A stretch of DNA of 64,000 bases from Ephemerocybe angulata (Eukaryota; Basidiomycota; Agaricomycetes; Agaricales; Psathyrellaceae). Location of the stretch: the NCBI GenBank assembly GCA_013368325.1, contig JAACJK010000002.1:186001-250000 (forward strand), written 5' to 3'. The notes below the pieces were generated by a model that was not told the DNA's origin, did not search any database, and saw only the letters and a program-made list of their open reading frames with translations. Both the position numbers and the translations under genes were made by a program. Position 1 is the stretch's first letter. Every line of letters begins with the position of its first letter. Below, in pieces: positions 1-10,900 of the stretch.

Positions 1-163
1 ATGGATCCGCGTTCCGCCGCGTTCAGAAGCTTGGAGTAGGATATATCAATCAGGTTTGCACACGTTCAAATTCAGAGTGCAAGCATACCGCTTCTGCCTT
101 ACGGTGGGATTGATCATGAGTGGATTGCGGTTTTACGTGGCCCACATTGCCTTTGGGAGGCAT
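1..163 (-). CDS. MYND-family gene, 5' end only (cut by window edge)
   Basis: Reading leftward, an ATG at 163 opens a 25-codon exon ending in KAEA at 89. A 59-nt intron (88..30, GTATGC...CCAAG) follows, and exon 2 begins at 29 with LLNAAERGS. The other family members in this window have the same junction (exon 1 ending in DA or EA before GTATG, exon 2 beginning LLK/LLN-AERGS), so this is the start of another family gene lying left of the window. Its exon 1 is longer than the 12 codons of the other copies and starts MPPKGN. Nothing can be said about the rest of the gene, including whether it is intact. Confidence 0.6.
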
Positions 164-405
164 TGCGCTAAAGCGTCTGGAATGAGCAGTGTCGTGGCAA
201 GAGGCAGAGAGCTGGTCCGGTTCCCTCGGGTTGCCGGCTTTTGCCGGTCGATGGTGCTGGAGGTCGTTTGCCAGGGAGCGCTCAGCCAAACACGAGCCAT
301 GAGCTCGGCGCTAATTCAAGATTCCAAGAAATGCATGATGCCGACCTGGCACCGACCAAGTTTGGCACCACACTAGCTAGGTATTACGCCGAAGTCTATG
401 CTGCA

Positions 406-2470
406 CTATACATTAAGATAATCAAGCCCGATGTCGGACGCATCCACCGCCCTACAGAACCCACCCTGCAGATGAAAAGTCATCGAAGATCCATCCACCC
501 CAAACCTCGCAAACGTAAAAACACCACACCTGCCGAACGCCGAAATGCAGACCGCAAGCACAGCCGAATCTCCCTCCGCAACTTGACGCAGCATCGCTCG
601 ACTGCGCGCACACTCAAACAAATTGGCCCCAAACCGCGTCGACGTCCCCGCTTCTTCAACTGTGTCAAAGCCCAGGGTCACGGGGTAAATGTCTGCATCG
701 ACGATGCATACCGGCTTCCTGGCCCACTCATCCGACTTCTCTGACCATTGCGATGCTGCTTGATGCATGATGGCCTCCAAATGCAAGATATTATACAGCC
801 GTGTCCGGTGAGATATCGAGGACCCTTTCAATTGGTGATCTACGAGGGATTAATTAGAACTTGATTAGAGCGTCATAGGCAACGCGTAATGTATTGAAGA
901 CCGACCTATGAGTTCAACGCGGCTTCGAGTGCATTCCTCTCGATGGAGAGAACTCCAGTCTTCTCGCTGGCAGTCAGTAGAGCAGTAGACAGTGGTGTGG
1001 CATCCCGAACATTCCTTCGAGGCTCCTAGTCCGTCCGCTTTGGAGGTGGAAGGATGCTACGTCATATTGAGAGTGGTGTTAGGGCGCGCGTAAACCTTGG
1101 AAAAGGGTTGGGAATTACCTGGAGAGAGTCGCATAGGGGAATGTGGTCGTTGGGAAGCCGGCGCAGAGCATCCCGGTGCCACCCACAGCTGTCAACAAAA
1201 GGTTTCCAGATGTTGTAAGCAGTGTGGTTCATCTGCTGAGGCGGGATAGCCATGATTGCGATATGGAGGGCATTCGAGATACGTGGATCGTAGCTTGCGT
1301 ACGTGAGGGCCTTTAAGGGGGTCATAGTATCAAACTGAAACGTGAATTCTTCAAAGACTTTCTCTTCCTTGCCTTCAAGCCGGGGAGAAAGGAGGTCGTT
1401 GAGAAGAGTTTCGATAAGGCCAGCCTCAAGAAGCTGAACGATTAAGCGACGCGAGTTGCCCGCCAGAAGAATTTCGCAATTGAACATGGCGCAGGCTGTT
1501 TCGAGCGCCAGGGAACCCCTGGGTAAGTTGCAGGCGGGGGCAAGAGGAACAGTAAGTGCAGCCTTCAGAGCAAAAGCCGGAAACCGATACTTGAGCAGGA
1601 GCTTGAAAAACCTAGGGACCTGGGTGCACAAGATAAAGGCGCTGGAGACGTAAGACGAGAAGGTCTTGCCGTCCATTCCAGGGGTGCCCTGCCAGCCTGC
1701 AGAACACTCCAAGGATTGACGAATAAAGGTGTCGCAAAGGCGCTTCAGCGAATCTGTGGTTGCCTGATTTAGTTTCTTGAAGAGAGCCTCCCGTGTCGAA
1801 GGATGGCGAATGCAGAATCCCAACGGCCCGAACTTCGGGGCGACGATATCATCATATTGCGCTTGAGTAAAGATCTTGCCTTCTCGCCATTTCCATAGAG
1901 TATCGTCCATGAATAAGTACAGCGACATGTCGAGGATGCACTCCAAGATATCTGGGACGTCCGTGTTGCAGAGCCCAGCTCCGAAGAGAAACACTACCCG
2001 AGTCGCGACGGTAGAGCTAAGCTTCATCGTATCATGAGATCTCGATGCAATGTAGAAGATATACCGAAGCCCAGCGAAGTATTCTTGTAGATATGGATGG
2101 AAGGCGGCAGTAATTTGGTTTGCTTTCGTCTCGGTGGCACTAGCCAGGGACTTGAATGCCCCTTCCAGCCCTCCAAAAGCGGCCAGCACGATCGGCGATG
2201 CACGTTTGGACTCTCGAGATTGCAGATGGCGCAGATGGGGAGCTTCAGCCTTGAAGTGCTCCAGCAGAATCATCAGCGCCCGTTGGGACAAGGAGGGGTC
2301 GGTCGGCCATTCGTGTTCCAATCGCTTAAGGTGAGGGATGGATCCGCGTTCCGCCGCTTTGAGGAGCTGGATATTCGACAAACCGCGTAACGATTAGAGG
2401 AATTCAGCACCCAATCGCAGCAGGGGAACCATACCGCATCGACCCTGAAGTGGGATTGAGTTGGTGGCAT
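406..2470 (-). CDS. MYND-type zinc-finger family protein, apparently intact (copy 1)
   Basis: Four exons join in frame to 622 aa: 2470..2435, 2366..1119, 1056..906 and 839..406. Introns are 62-68 nt with GTATGG, GTAATT or GTCGGT donors. The first about 430 residues form a family-specific helical region of unknown function (beginning LLKAAERGS, with EHEWPTDPSL). Exon 3 carries the MYND zinc finger: CSGC, then YCS-x2-CQ, EDW, and a final H-x3-C. Exon 4 encodes a conserved tail (LKGSSISHRTR ... RCGVFTFARF ... LQGGFCRA). MYND fingers usually bind proline-rich partner peptides; the role here is unknown. The start was chosen because the same 12-codon exon is found in copies 2, 3 and 4. No frameshift or internal stop was seen. 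Confidence 0.85.
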
Positions 2471-2720
2471 TCTCCACTTTCCGTCTGGGAGCTGTATATG
2501 TCGGAATTCGAGCTATGGTGTGGATGACGAGTGCTAAGAAAGAAATCTGTGAAAGAACCAATTTCGTGACATGATCGTCGAGGCAGAGAGCGAGTCAGCC
2601 ACACTCGGCCTTGGCATATGCCGATGGTTATTTGTTGAACCAAACAAGTCCGAGCCAATCAGTTCTCGGCGCTAAACAGAACGCGAAGGGCGCCCTTTCG
2701 AGCACCCGGTTTGCGCCCAG
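2471..2720 (-). promoter_or_regulatory. Conserved upstream region of MYND copy 1
   Basis: This stretch closely matches the DNA upstream of copies 3 and 4 (56280-56534 and 62040-62252). It contains an inverted CCAAT box (2655-2659) and a TATATAC-like element (about 2494-2500) only 24-30 nt before the chosen ATG. The shared elements support a common promoter. The short distance from the TATA-like site to the ATG implies either a nearly absent leader or that the TATA-like site is not the core element. Confidence 0.5.
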
Positions 2721-2989
2721 TAGTAGCACTCCTTCTGTCAGGGTGAAGACGCGAATTCGTAAATACCTCGCCAGGAATCGGTCACTCGCCTAGGTGTCCT
2801 CAAACCGTTCAAAAAGTACGGTGAAGTAGTTGGTGACATGCACACACTTTCTTTTTTCGTGAGTCGTCCTCCCCAACATACCCCAGATCCATGACTCGTG
2901 CTGGTCCCAAATTGTAGACCATTTGCTGAGACTGCTTCGTTTTCAGTCCCCCAACAAATGGCCACCCACCCGCTTCTCCACCCATCCGT

Positions 2990-3755
2990 TGCCCAACAGC
3001 ACAGTTTAGCGCGCCATATTTCCAGCCGACGTGCCAAAGGCGGCTCTGAATCCAGGCCCCTCCCTCCTCGCCTCCTCCCTCGCCCATATATAAATCACCC
3101 CCCTTTTCCATTCCCCAAGCACCCAGTCCGCCAACATCACATATGAACGTATCCGCAAGCATGACGCCAAAATGCAGCTAATCCAATTCCTCATTCCTCA
3201 CCCCCACTCCAAAGCTGCTCGGGCTCCTAGACGTCGTAGTAGATGATACTCTGCGGTTCCATCAGGTCCTCCGCGAGACCGACAGGCGGGCAGCGCCGTG
3301 GGACCGACCGTCTTCTGCCGGTCCTCCTTCATGCCTAGGCGCAGCACTCGGGCGCAGGAACCTCGCTCGTAGTCAAATAGTCCGGGGAGTAGAGTGGGTA
3401 CGCTGTGCTGAGAAACGCCAACCGCGGACGGGGGAACGGGTACCCTGGAATGAGAGGTGGCGACCGCGGGCGCATGCGGGAAGCTGAGGAGTCGGTCGAG
3501 TCGATTTTGGTCGGCGCAGACGGCTCTCCACAACGTTCTGATCGAGGGAAGCCAAACTCGAGGTGTTCCAGTCATAGTCCTGCTCCTCGTCATATACTTT
3601 TCACTCTTTGCACTCGGCTCCACCACGTCATCCATAGGGTCGTGCTGCGCGCTTTGTACTCGTCGAAGTGGATGTCATCTTCCCAGTGGCGGAGGAAAGA
3701 CCCTTGGGTGTGCGTGCAGTTGGCGGGGGCGCAGAGATAGACGTGGATTTAGTGG
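2990..3755 (-). pseudogene. Decayed partial copy of the large gene at 8-14.4 kb
   Basis: On the minus strand this segment reproduces separate pieces of the large gene at 7972-14457. About 3745-3470 matches the part around 10680-10960 (VVEPSAKS, then MESRLR-like sequence). About 3390-3200 matches 11700-11880 (the region around GMKEDWQ). About 3195-3005 matches the very C-terminus (YVMLAD ... AREEARR). The intervening kilobases are missing and the reading frame is broken repeatedly, so it is not a gene. Introns of the parent lie outside the copied pieces, so the sequence does not show whether it arose from RNA or DNA. Confidence 0.75.
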
Positions 3756-4443
3756 GTAGGTGGCGTCTCAGTGCAGGTGACCTTCTGTTTATCTCGAGAA
3801 TGAAAGTGTGCTAGCCACGTTGCGACGTGTAGGCTTCAAGCCTCGCAAACAACCGGAGTAGCATTTGCTGTGTATTCCGGCCTACAGTCGAACTTGCTTC
3901 CACTGATGATCCTCCACGACCTGTATGAGCATTGTGAGCACCAGACCAACCAGTCGATAGTAGTCGAACAGCCATAGTTGAGCGATAGGGTGGAGGGTGA
4001 AAGGCAAAGTGACGGTTAACTTAAATCCCGCGATAGCCGAATGGACAAAAAGGATGTGCTCCCGATCCGGGAGCGACTTGTGCTGTCACGGAGACTCCTT
4101 GTGCGTCATCGCCTTCCCCGCATGCCGAATGTACAGCGAGCCGAACAAGCCCAACAAGCGCCAGAGCGCCTCTTTTCCTGTTTGCTGATTGGCTGGGACG
4201 CGAGTCCAGACCTTGTGATCGCCCTGCCTGATTTGGATAAAGGCGTGCTGTGATTGGCTGGTGGGGTGGTTACAGATCCAAGTCCAGACCTGCCTGGGCC
4301 GGCGAGCGTTTGGGCATTCCCAGTTTTTCCGTTTCCCTCCTTCGGACTGAGAAGAATATGATACCGTTGGTAATGATGCAGTACTGGCCTGGGCTCCTTG
4401 TCCTTTTTCTCAACGTCCGACGCTGCACAGTCTGCTGAGAGCT

Positions 4444-4468
4444 CGACGACGACGACGACGACGACGAC
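4444..4468. repeat. (GAC)n microsatellite
   Basis: About eight uninterrupted GAC/CGA triplets, followed by CCGA-like copies to about 4500. Confidence 0.9.
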
Positions 4469-5908
4469 AGTGACAGAGACGGCGACCGACCGACCGATTC
4501 TGAGCAGTTCACCGGTGCTGCGCTAGTCGTGTGCCTACTGTACGTCTGCTGTTCCTGTCTATCTACCCGCGACTTCTTTTGCTTATTCTGGCCCGCACAG
4601 AACCATTACAGCACCCCCAATTCAGTCACAAAAGTCTATTCCAGACCCTGGCCACGCTTCAGACACGAGCGCACAGAGCCGCAATTCAATTTCAAACGGC
4701 TATTCGAACGAACGTAAACGCCACAACGCTCCAGGAACCCCGCGCCGTCGTTGCGAACGGCGTCGAGCACCCTCCGAGCACGATCTTCAGGGTCCACACA
4801 CCGTGCCATACCATACCCCTTGCTCCAACCACTTGCGCTCAAACACCCTCGGCTTCATTGGGTGCTGTACGAACAAAGGCCTGGACCAGCAAGCATTTGC
4901 ACATAGCCGCCGCCCTCGGATCGTTCCATATACCGGTCTACTTCACTCGGAGTTCGCACCCCGGAGCCCAGCGTCGTCCCACGTACCCCCGCTCGCGTTC
5001 ACGCCCGCCCACCTCTCGACCTGCACACGATCGCAGCGTCTAGCTCTGCCTCGCACTCCACACGCCACGGCGGACGAGCTTAGTTTCCTGTCCATCGACC
5101 GACCGGCAGCTGCAGACAGGCATCGAATCTATCGAGCGGTCGCTTACCTCCAAACCATAACTAAGATTGGGCCTCGACTGTCGTTCACATCCTTGGCTTG
5201 ACAGACGGTCGAACTCGACCCGACTGACTGACCCTCGGTGCGTTATATATACAGAGGACGGACGAGGTGGACGAGACGGCTCTCGATCGCCCCACAGGTT
5301 CTCGACCCAGAGCATCGAATCGACGCAGGTGCGTGTTCTTCTCAGCGATAGCTATCGTGTGTCTGTGGAGACTGGGATCGCTCAGGCTAGACCTTCCTTC
5401 CACCTTCCTTCCTTCCTTCCTTCTTTCCATCATTCTTTCCGGTTCAGGATATAGGATCGGATTCGCGTCGCCGGCTTTGCTTTTGCAACCCCGCGAAACT
5501 TGGAGGAGGAGGGGTGTTGTTTTGCAATCAGATCGCGTAGGGCGACCTAGATTCGGGGATAGATTGCCGGAGACCTAGTCTGGTTGGGCTGTGAAGAGGA
5601 GAGAGGGAGTGAGGCTGTTGGAGTTGGATTGGTCCGTTTGGTCTTTTGGTGAGTGTCTTGTGTTATATTTCCCCCTCCCTCCCCCGTTCGTATGTCCCTT
5701 TTTCATCTCCCTACCTATCCCTGCCTCTTTCCTCTTTCCTCTTTCCTCCTTCCCTTCGCCCCACCCTCACCTTCCCCTTCCCCTTCACCCTACGTTCACC
5801 CTACGTCCACCACCCCCTGCTACGCCTCTGCCCTGATCACGATCTCGCGCTCGGTCTAGAGCTCCCTCCGCCCAGCCAGCAGTGCGGCGCAGGGACACGA
5901 CACGCGAG

Positions 5909-5936
5909 ATTCATTCATTCATTCATTCATTCGTTC
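5909..5936. repeat. (ATTC)n microsatellite
   Basis: About seven copies of ATTC in tandem, the last one changed to GTTC. Confidence 0.9.
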
Positions 5937-7971
5937 AATTCACTTCTCGCCCACTCCGGGCTTTTGGATTCCTTTTCCTGTCGTGCGGCCCCCTCGTGGC
6001 CTGCCGCGCCGCGCTTAATTCGGTCCGCGTATCACGCACGCACACACGTCGTCTTTTCTCTTCGTCTCTTCCGAGTCGTCTGGTTTCTTCTTGTGTGTCT
6101 GTTCGTTCTGTGTTCTATTTTTTCTCTCTCTGGTCGCTTGGTGGTTCTGCTCGACTCCGAGTCCCGCCTTGTACCAAGGTTGTACCAAGGAGAGTTTGGG
6201 CTTCCTCTTTTCTTGGGACGGACGTGATGCCAAGTGATGAGCGAGTCAAGCGCTGTCTACCGCACACCTTGGCTCGGCAGAATGTCTGCTTTTGTCCTGC
6301 GCGATGCCTGATTCGAACGCGGGTGTGTGCGCCATCATCACTTTGTGGAGCAGGCCGAGGCGGTGGGGGCGATGATTGCTGTTGGGCGGGGCGACGTTTT
6401 TTGGAGTGGGGGTGTGGGGGTGCGGGGTGGTGCGGGGTGGGTTTTTTTGGATGTTTTTTTAGAGTGCGGTGGTGGGTTTTTTTTGGTGCTTCTGTCGGGG
6501 GCTGATTGGTGTCGTTCCCTCGGTTCTGGAGGTTTTTGGTTCGGTTTCGTTCTCATGTGCGCTGCGGGGAATGGGTTTCTTTGCTTTCTTTTTTGGTGGA
6601 TGGGGTGCTTTGCCTCTCGCTCGCTCGCTCGTTCGGTCTTTTGTTCGTCCGGTCTTTCTTTCGTTTTTGGACCGTTCGTCCCGTTTGGTATCTGGTTCGT
6701 GCACACCGCATCGCTCGTACCCGCCGGACCATGTGTCGGTGCTTTTCGTTTTTTGTTTCTCAGGTTCCCCTCTGGGCTCAGATGACAATGTCGGCGTATG
6801 ATTGGGCGTCTCGGTCGTGATATAATAATCCGACTTCTCGGGCTCGCGGTCCAGGCAGGGCTGGGTCGCGTTGGTTAATGTCTAACGTAGACACGCCCTC
6901 GAGTCCTAATATCCAGGGAACTCCCGGTGTTTCTCCTCACCCGTTCTCACATGGGTATGGATGCTCGATGCTTATTGGTGCGAGCGTGGAGATCGGGGAG
7001 GGGGATTCGATTGGCTTGTGTCTTTCGTTTCGTTTCGTTTCTGTTTGGTGGAAAGCCCAGACCTTCATGGCCAGTACCGCCTCTGTCTGACGAGATGAAG
7101 CATGCCGTATATTACAGCTGCAAACCTCATAGATGATGATAGATATGGAGGTGATCTATCTATCCCAGGTCCCAGCGACGGACCGAGTTCTGGTTTTGAT
7201 CGCGAGGACGCATTGTGCCATCAGGAAGTTCCTGGGGCGGGGCCTAGGCCTGCGGTGGGGTGGGGGTAGCAGCGGCCCAGGCTCTGCGGGTGCTGCCCAG
7301 GCATCCTACCTGGACTGGGGTGCTCTGGTTCTGGTCTCTCGTCGCCCATGGGTTCTTTTTTCGTTCTCTGTGTGGTTGGGCGATGTGATCTCATCGAGCG
7401 TGTGCGGGGATGTTCTTGGGTGTGGTGTTCTGGCCTGGCCCATTGGTGGAGGAGGGAGCCAATGGGGTTTGTCGTGGGGGCTTCGTTTCCCTTTCCTCTC
7501 TTTTCACTTCCTTTCCTGTGCTAGGGGTTTCCTCTTTCTGCGTTCTGCCTTTTGTCTTTTCCCTTTTCCCGCCTCTCTCATCTTGTCTCATCTCGCTTGG
7601 ATTTGGGCTTTGCTTGGCGTATTAATTCTGTGATTTGGCTCGTTTTGGGTTTTGATTGGCTTTGAATTCGGTTGGGCACGCATAGAACAAGATACGAAAG
7701 AACGACGCCTGCCCTACACACACGCGCAGCAGCACACACGCAGAGGCCTTCTTCTTTACCTTTATCATCGATATCGTCCCCCACCACTTTATTCTTCGCC
7801 TTTTAACATTTCCATAACCCAATCCATCTCGCCAATCATTTCTTCGTTCGAGGATACACGGGAGCAGAGGAATTGACGAGTTTACTCCAAATTTTTCTTT
7901 TTTACCTTCGTAGATCGAACAGAACCTTCCAACACCACCGAGCTACGGGACCTTGAAGCCGCACCCGATCG

Positions 7972-10900
7972 ATGACATTGTTGCCTGTGTTGCCGCCCCC
8001 AGTTTCGACTACCTTTCCTGCATCGGGCTCGTCTTCTTCGAGTGCGTCTTCCTTTCTTCCTTCCTTCGCCTTCGTCCCCCTCGTCCCACCGTCTTCATGT
8101 TTTCGGTCGTCGTCCGCGGTCGGTGGATTGAAGAGCTGACAAAGTGTGTACCTGCAGGTGTATCTGAATCAGCACCGTCTGCGGCGCTATCACCGTTATC
8201 AACCACAACAGCAATCGGCTTACCCCGTCCAGACTTCGTCTCGCATCCATCCCACAGCTCCGAGTCTTCATCTTATTCATCCTCGTCCTGGTCATCGTCA
8301 TCCACCTCATCCACGTCTACGACCCTCACGACCCCGTCCCCGCCCCGATCGCCCACAGCATTACCGAAGGCGATCACATACTACCCCACCCCCGCATCGC
8401 CGCTCTCGACATCCGCCAGGGCACTCGGATTTCCCAAAGCGACGACACCTACGAGTTTGAGCCTTACGTTTAGCGCGCACACGTCGATCCCGGAGGACGC
8501 GGTTGTTGAGCAGCACCCGTTTAGCGAGTATCATTATCCGTTTGAGGAGATCCCGAGACCCAGTACACCCAAGACCAAGAGTACGAAGCCGAAGTCGAGG
8601 ACATACACGAACGCCCACGCGAGCACGAGCACGAGCACACCGAGCGGGAAGACGGGGACGAAGAATAGCAAGCAGTACGAGTTTAGACGCACGAAGGAGA
8701 CGAGCGAGGAAAGGCGCGAACGCGAGATTGACGAGCAGGAAGACGCGCAGTGGTTTTTCGGCGCTACGAGTGTGCGCGACTTTAATAGTGCGAGTACGGG
8801 CAGCACGAGTCGGAGCGAGGACGAGGCTGAGGCTGCGAACGGGAACGGGTCGTTGCTGCTGTTTCGAGAGCGGCAGAGACGGTTTTATTGGTTCAAGCAG
8901 GTTAGGGGTAAGCGGAAGCTGGAAGAGGAGGAACAGAGAGCGAAGGAGGAAGGACGCGTTTGGAAGAAGATTAGGATGGACGACGGTGGGCATGGATTGG
9001 AGAGGGAGGGGCGCGAGCATGAGCATGAGTATGAGTATTTGAGGGAGGGTGGGGATGTGCGGATGGGCAGTGCGACGCCGCCTCCGCCGACGACGACGGT
9101 GGGGAGGCCGGGAGAGCTGCAAAGGACGGGGAGTTATTCGAGGACGTTGACGTTGAGGTCGCCGAGTCCTACGTGGACGGATGGGGGCCACCGGCGGCAT
9201 CAGAGTGGGAGCACGAGTAGGGGAAACACGCCTGCGCCTACGACGACGAGGAAGAGTGCGACTGTCAGTGCTGTGGCAGGCCCTGGGCCGAAGACGCTCG
9301 CTATTGCGCAGGAGACGTTTATGAACTCTCAGGCGCAGGAGAAGAGGGGGAGTACGCCGCCTGCGGCCCCTGCGCCTACGCTGCAGGTAAATGGGGTTAC
9401 GGTCGTGAAAACGACGGGGGCGACAGGGGGCATGGGGCGCCCCAGGGGCCTTTGGAGGGCGCGGGGCAGTGGGCCTGTGCCTACGCTCGCGAGTACTGCT
9501 GCAGCGGCTACGGTTAGTGGGGAGAAGACGCAGATTGGGGGATTTGTGTTTGGGAGCAACTTTCTTGCAGGTGAGTACTGTGGCAGGATAGGGGCTTGCG
9601 CGCGACGACGCGATTGGACGCTTGGATGATGCGGGATTGGAAAGAATTTCCCACGCGAAGCTTTTCGTCGCTGTTGCGCACGGACGTCGTGACGCGTGGG
9701 CTTTGGCTTTGTTCGTCGTCGTCGTCGTCGTCGTCGCTGTTGCTGTTGCTGCTGTGCGACCTTGGTGTGCAAGCTTGGTTTTCTGACGAAACATATCTTT
9801 CTATTTGGACGTAGGGTCGGCGCTACAGCATAAGAACGGGCAGCCGGCGGGATCTACGTCGACGGGAGCATCGTTATCGTTGGCATCGCGGGCGTCGTCG
9901 AAGAGGCGGGCTGTGCATCGGAAAGGGCTGCCGGGGGACGCGAGCATTGTCGATATTGCGGGTGGGGTGAAGCGAGGACGGTCCCGGAGTGCGTCGTGCT
10001 CGTCGTCTTCATCGTCGTCGTCGTCGTACTCGGGGAGCAGCAGTTGCGAGAGCGACAGCGGGATCCGGAGAGAAGTGGGTCGGAAATCATCGGACGCAGG
10101 AAATCCACAGCGGGCAACGTCATCGAAAGCGTCATCGAAAAGACCTCCTCGAGGCGAAATGGCGCCGGCAAAAAGCTTTGATTATTCAGGGAGAGAGACC
10201 GGTGAGTTGGGCATCTTCGCTTGCTTCGAACCAAGTCCCCTTCGCTCCTCCATGATTTTCCCTTTGGGTGCTGACTCAGATTTTATTGATCTCTCTATAT
10301 CGGTTATTGACGTTTTATTTTTGCTCTGCGTCGTTGCTGCTGCGTGCTTGACAGGTGGCTCGCGGACGTCACCGACACCCCACTCGACCAACATTCCGCG
10401 CTCAAAATCAGCCACCGCGACCCCGACGCAGGGCGCTCGCGCCGCCCTCCCTGCACTCAGCGAAGGAGAAGACGAGAAGCCTGCAAGGTACAGGGGAAGA
10501 TCCGACGACGAGCACAGTGCCGCTGACGGGTTCGAGGACAGGGATCAGAAGCGCAAACAGCTGGACCATTCCCGTTCCCAGCACAAACGGCGGCGCACGA
10601 ACTCGTCCGCATTGACGAGCTCAGGGGCCGAGTCGTCCACATCTACATCTACATCAACATCTGCATCCCCACCGACCGCACGCACACCCAGGGGCCGTTC
10701 CCCTGCAAGGAGGATGGCGTCGACTTCGACGAGTACAAGTGTGCAACACGACCCTATGGATGTTGTGGTGGAGCCGAGTGCGAAGAGTGCAAAGTACGTG
10801 ACGAGGAGCAAGATTATGGACACTTCGAGTTTGGCGTCCGTCGATCGGAACGTTATGGAGAGCCGTCTGCGGGACCATCTGCCCACCAAGGTCGACTCGT

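Larger units (their letters stand above)
3756..7971. other. Non-coding stretch upstream of the large gene
   Basis: No credible gene was found. The stretch holds simple repeats: (GAC)n at 4444-4468, a CCTT-rich run at about 5391-5432 and (ATTC)n at about 5909-5936. It also has pyrimidine-rich blocks (5660-5830) and a G/T-rich block (6370-6800). Around 4187-4300 a short segment with TGATTGGCTGG and CCAGACCT is present twice. Part of the right end is presumably promoter and leader of the large gene, but no single element can be fixed. Confidence 0.4.

Noticed and set aside
8361..9794. Long minus-strand frame opposite the large gene
   Set aside because: It is Arg/Pro/His-rich, has no motif, and mirrors the Ser-rich coding repeats on the plus strand; it is a composition effect.
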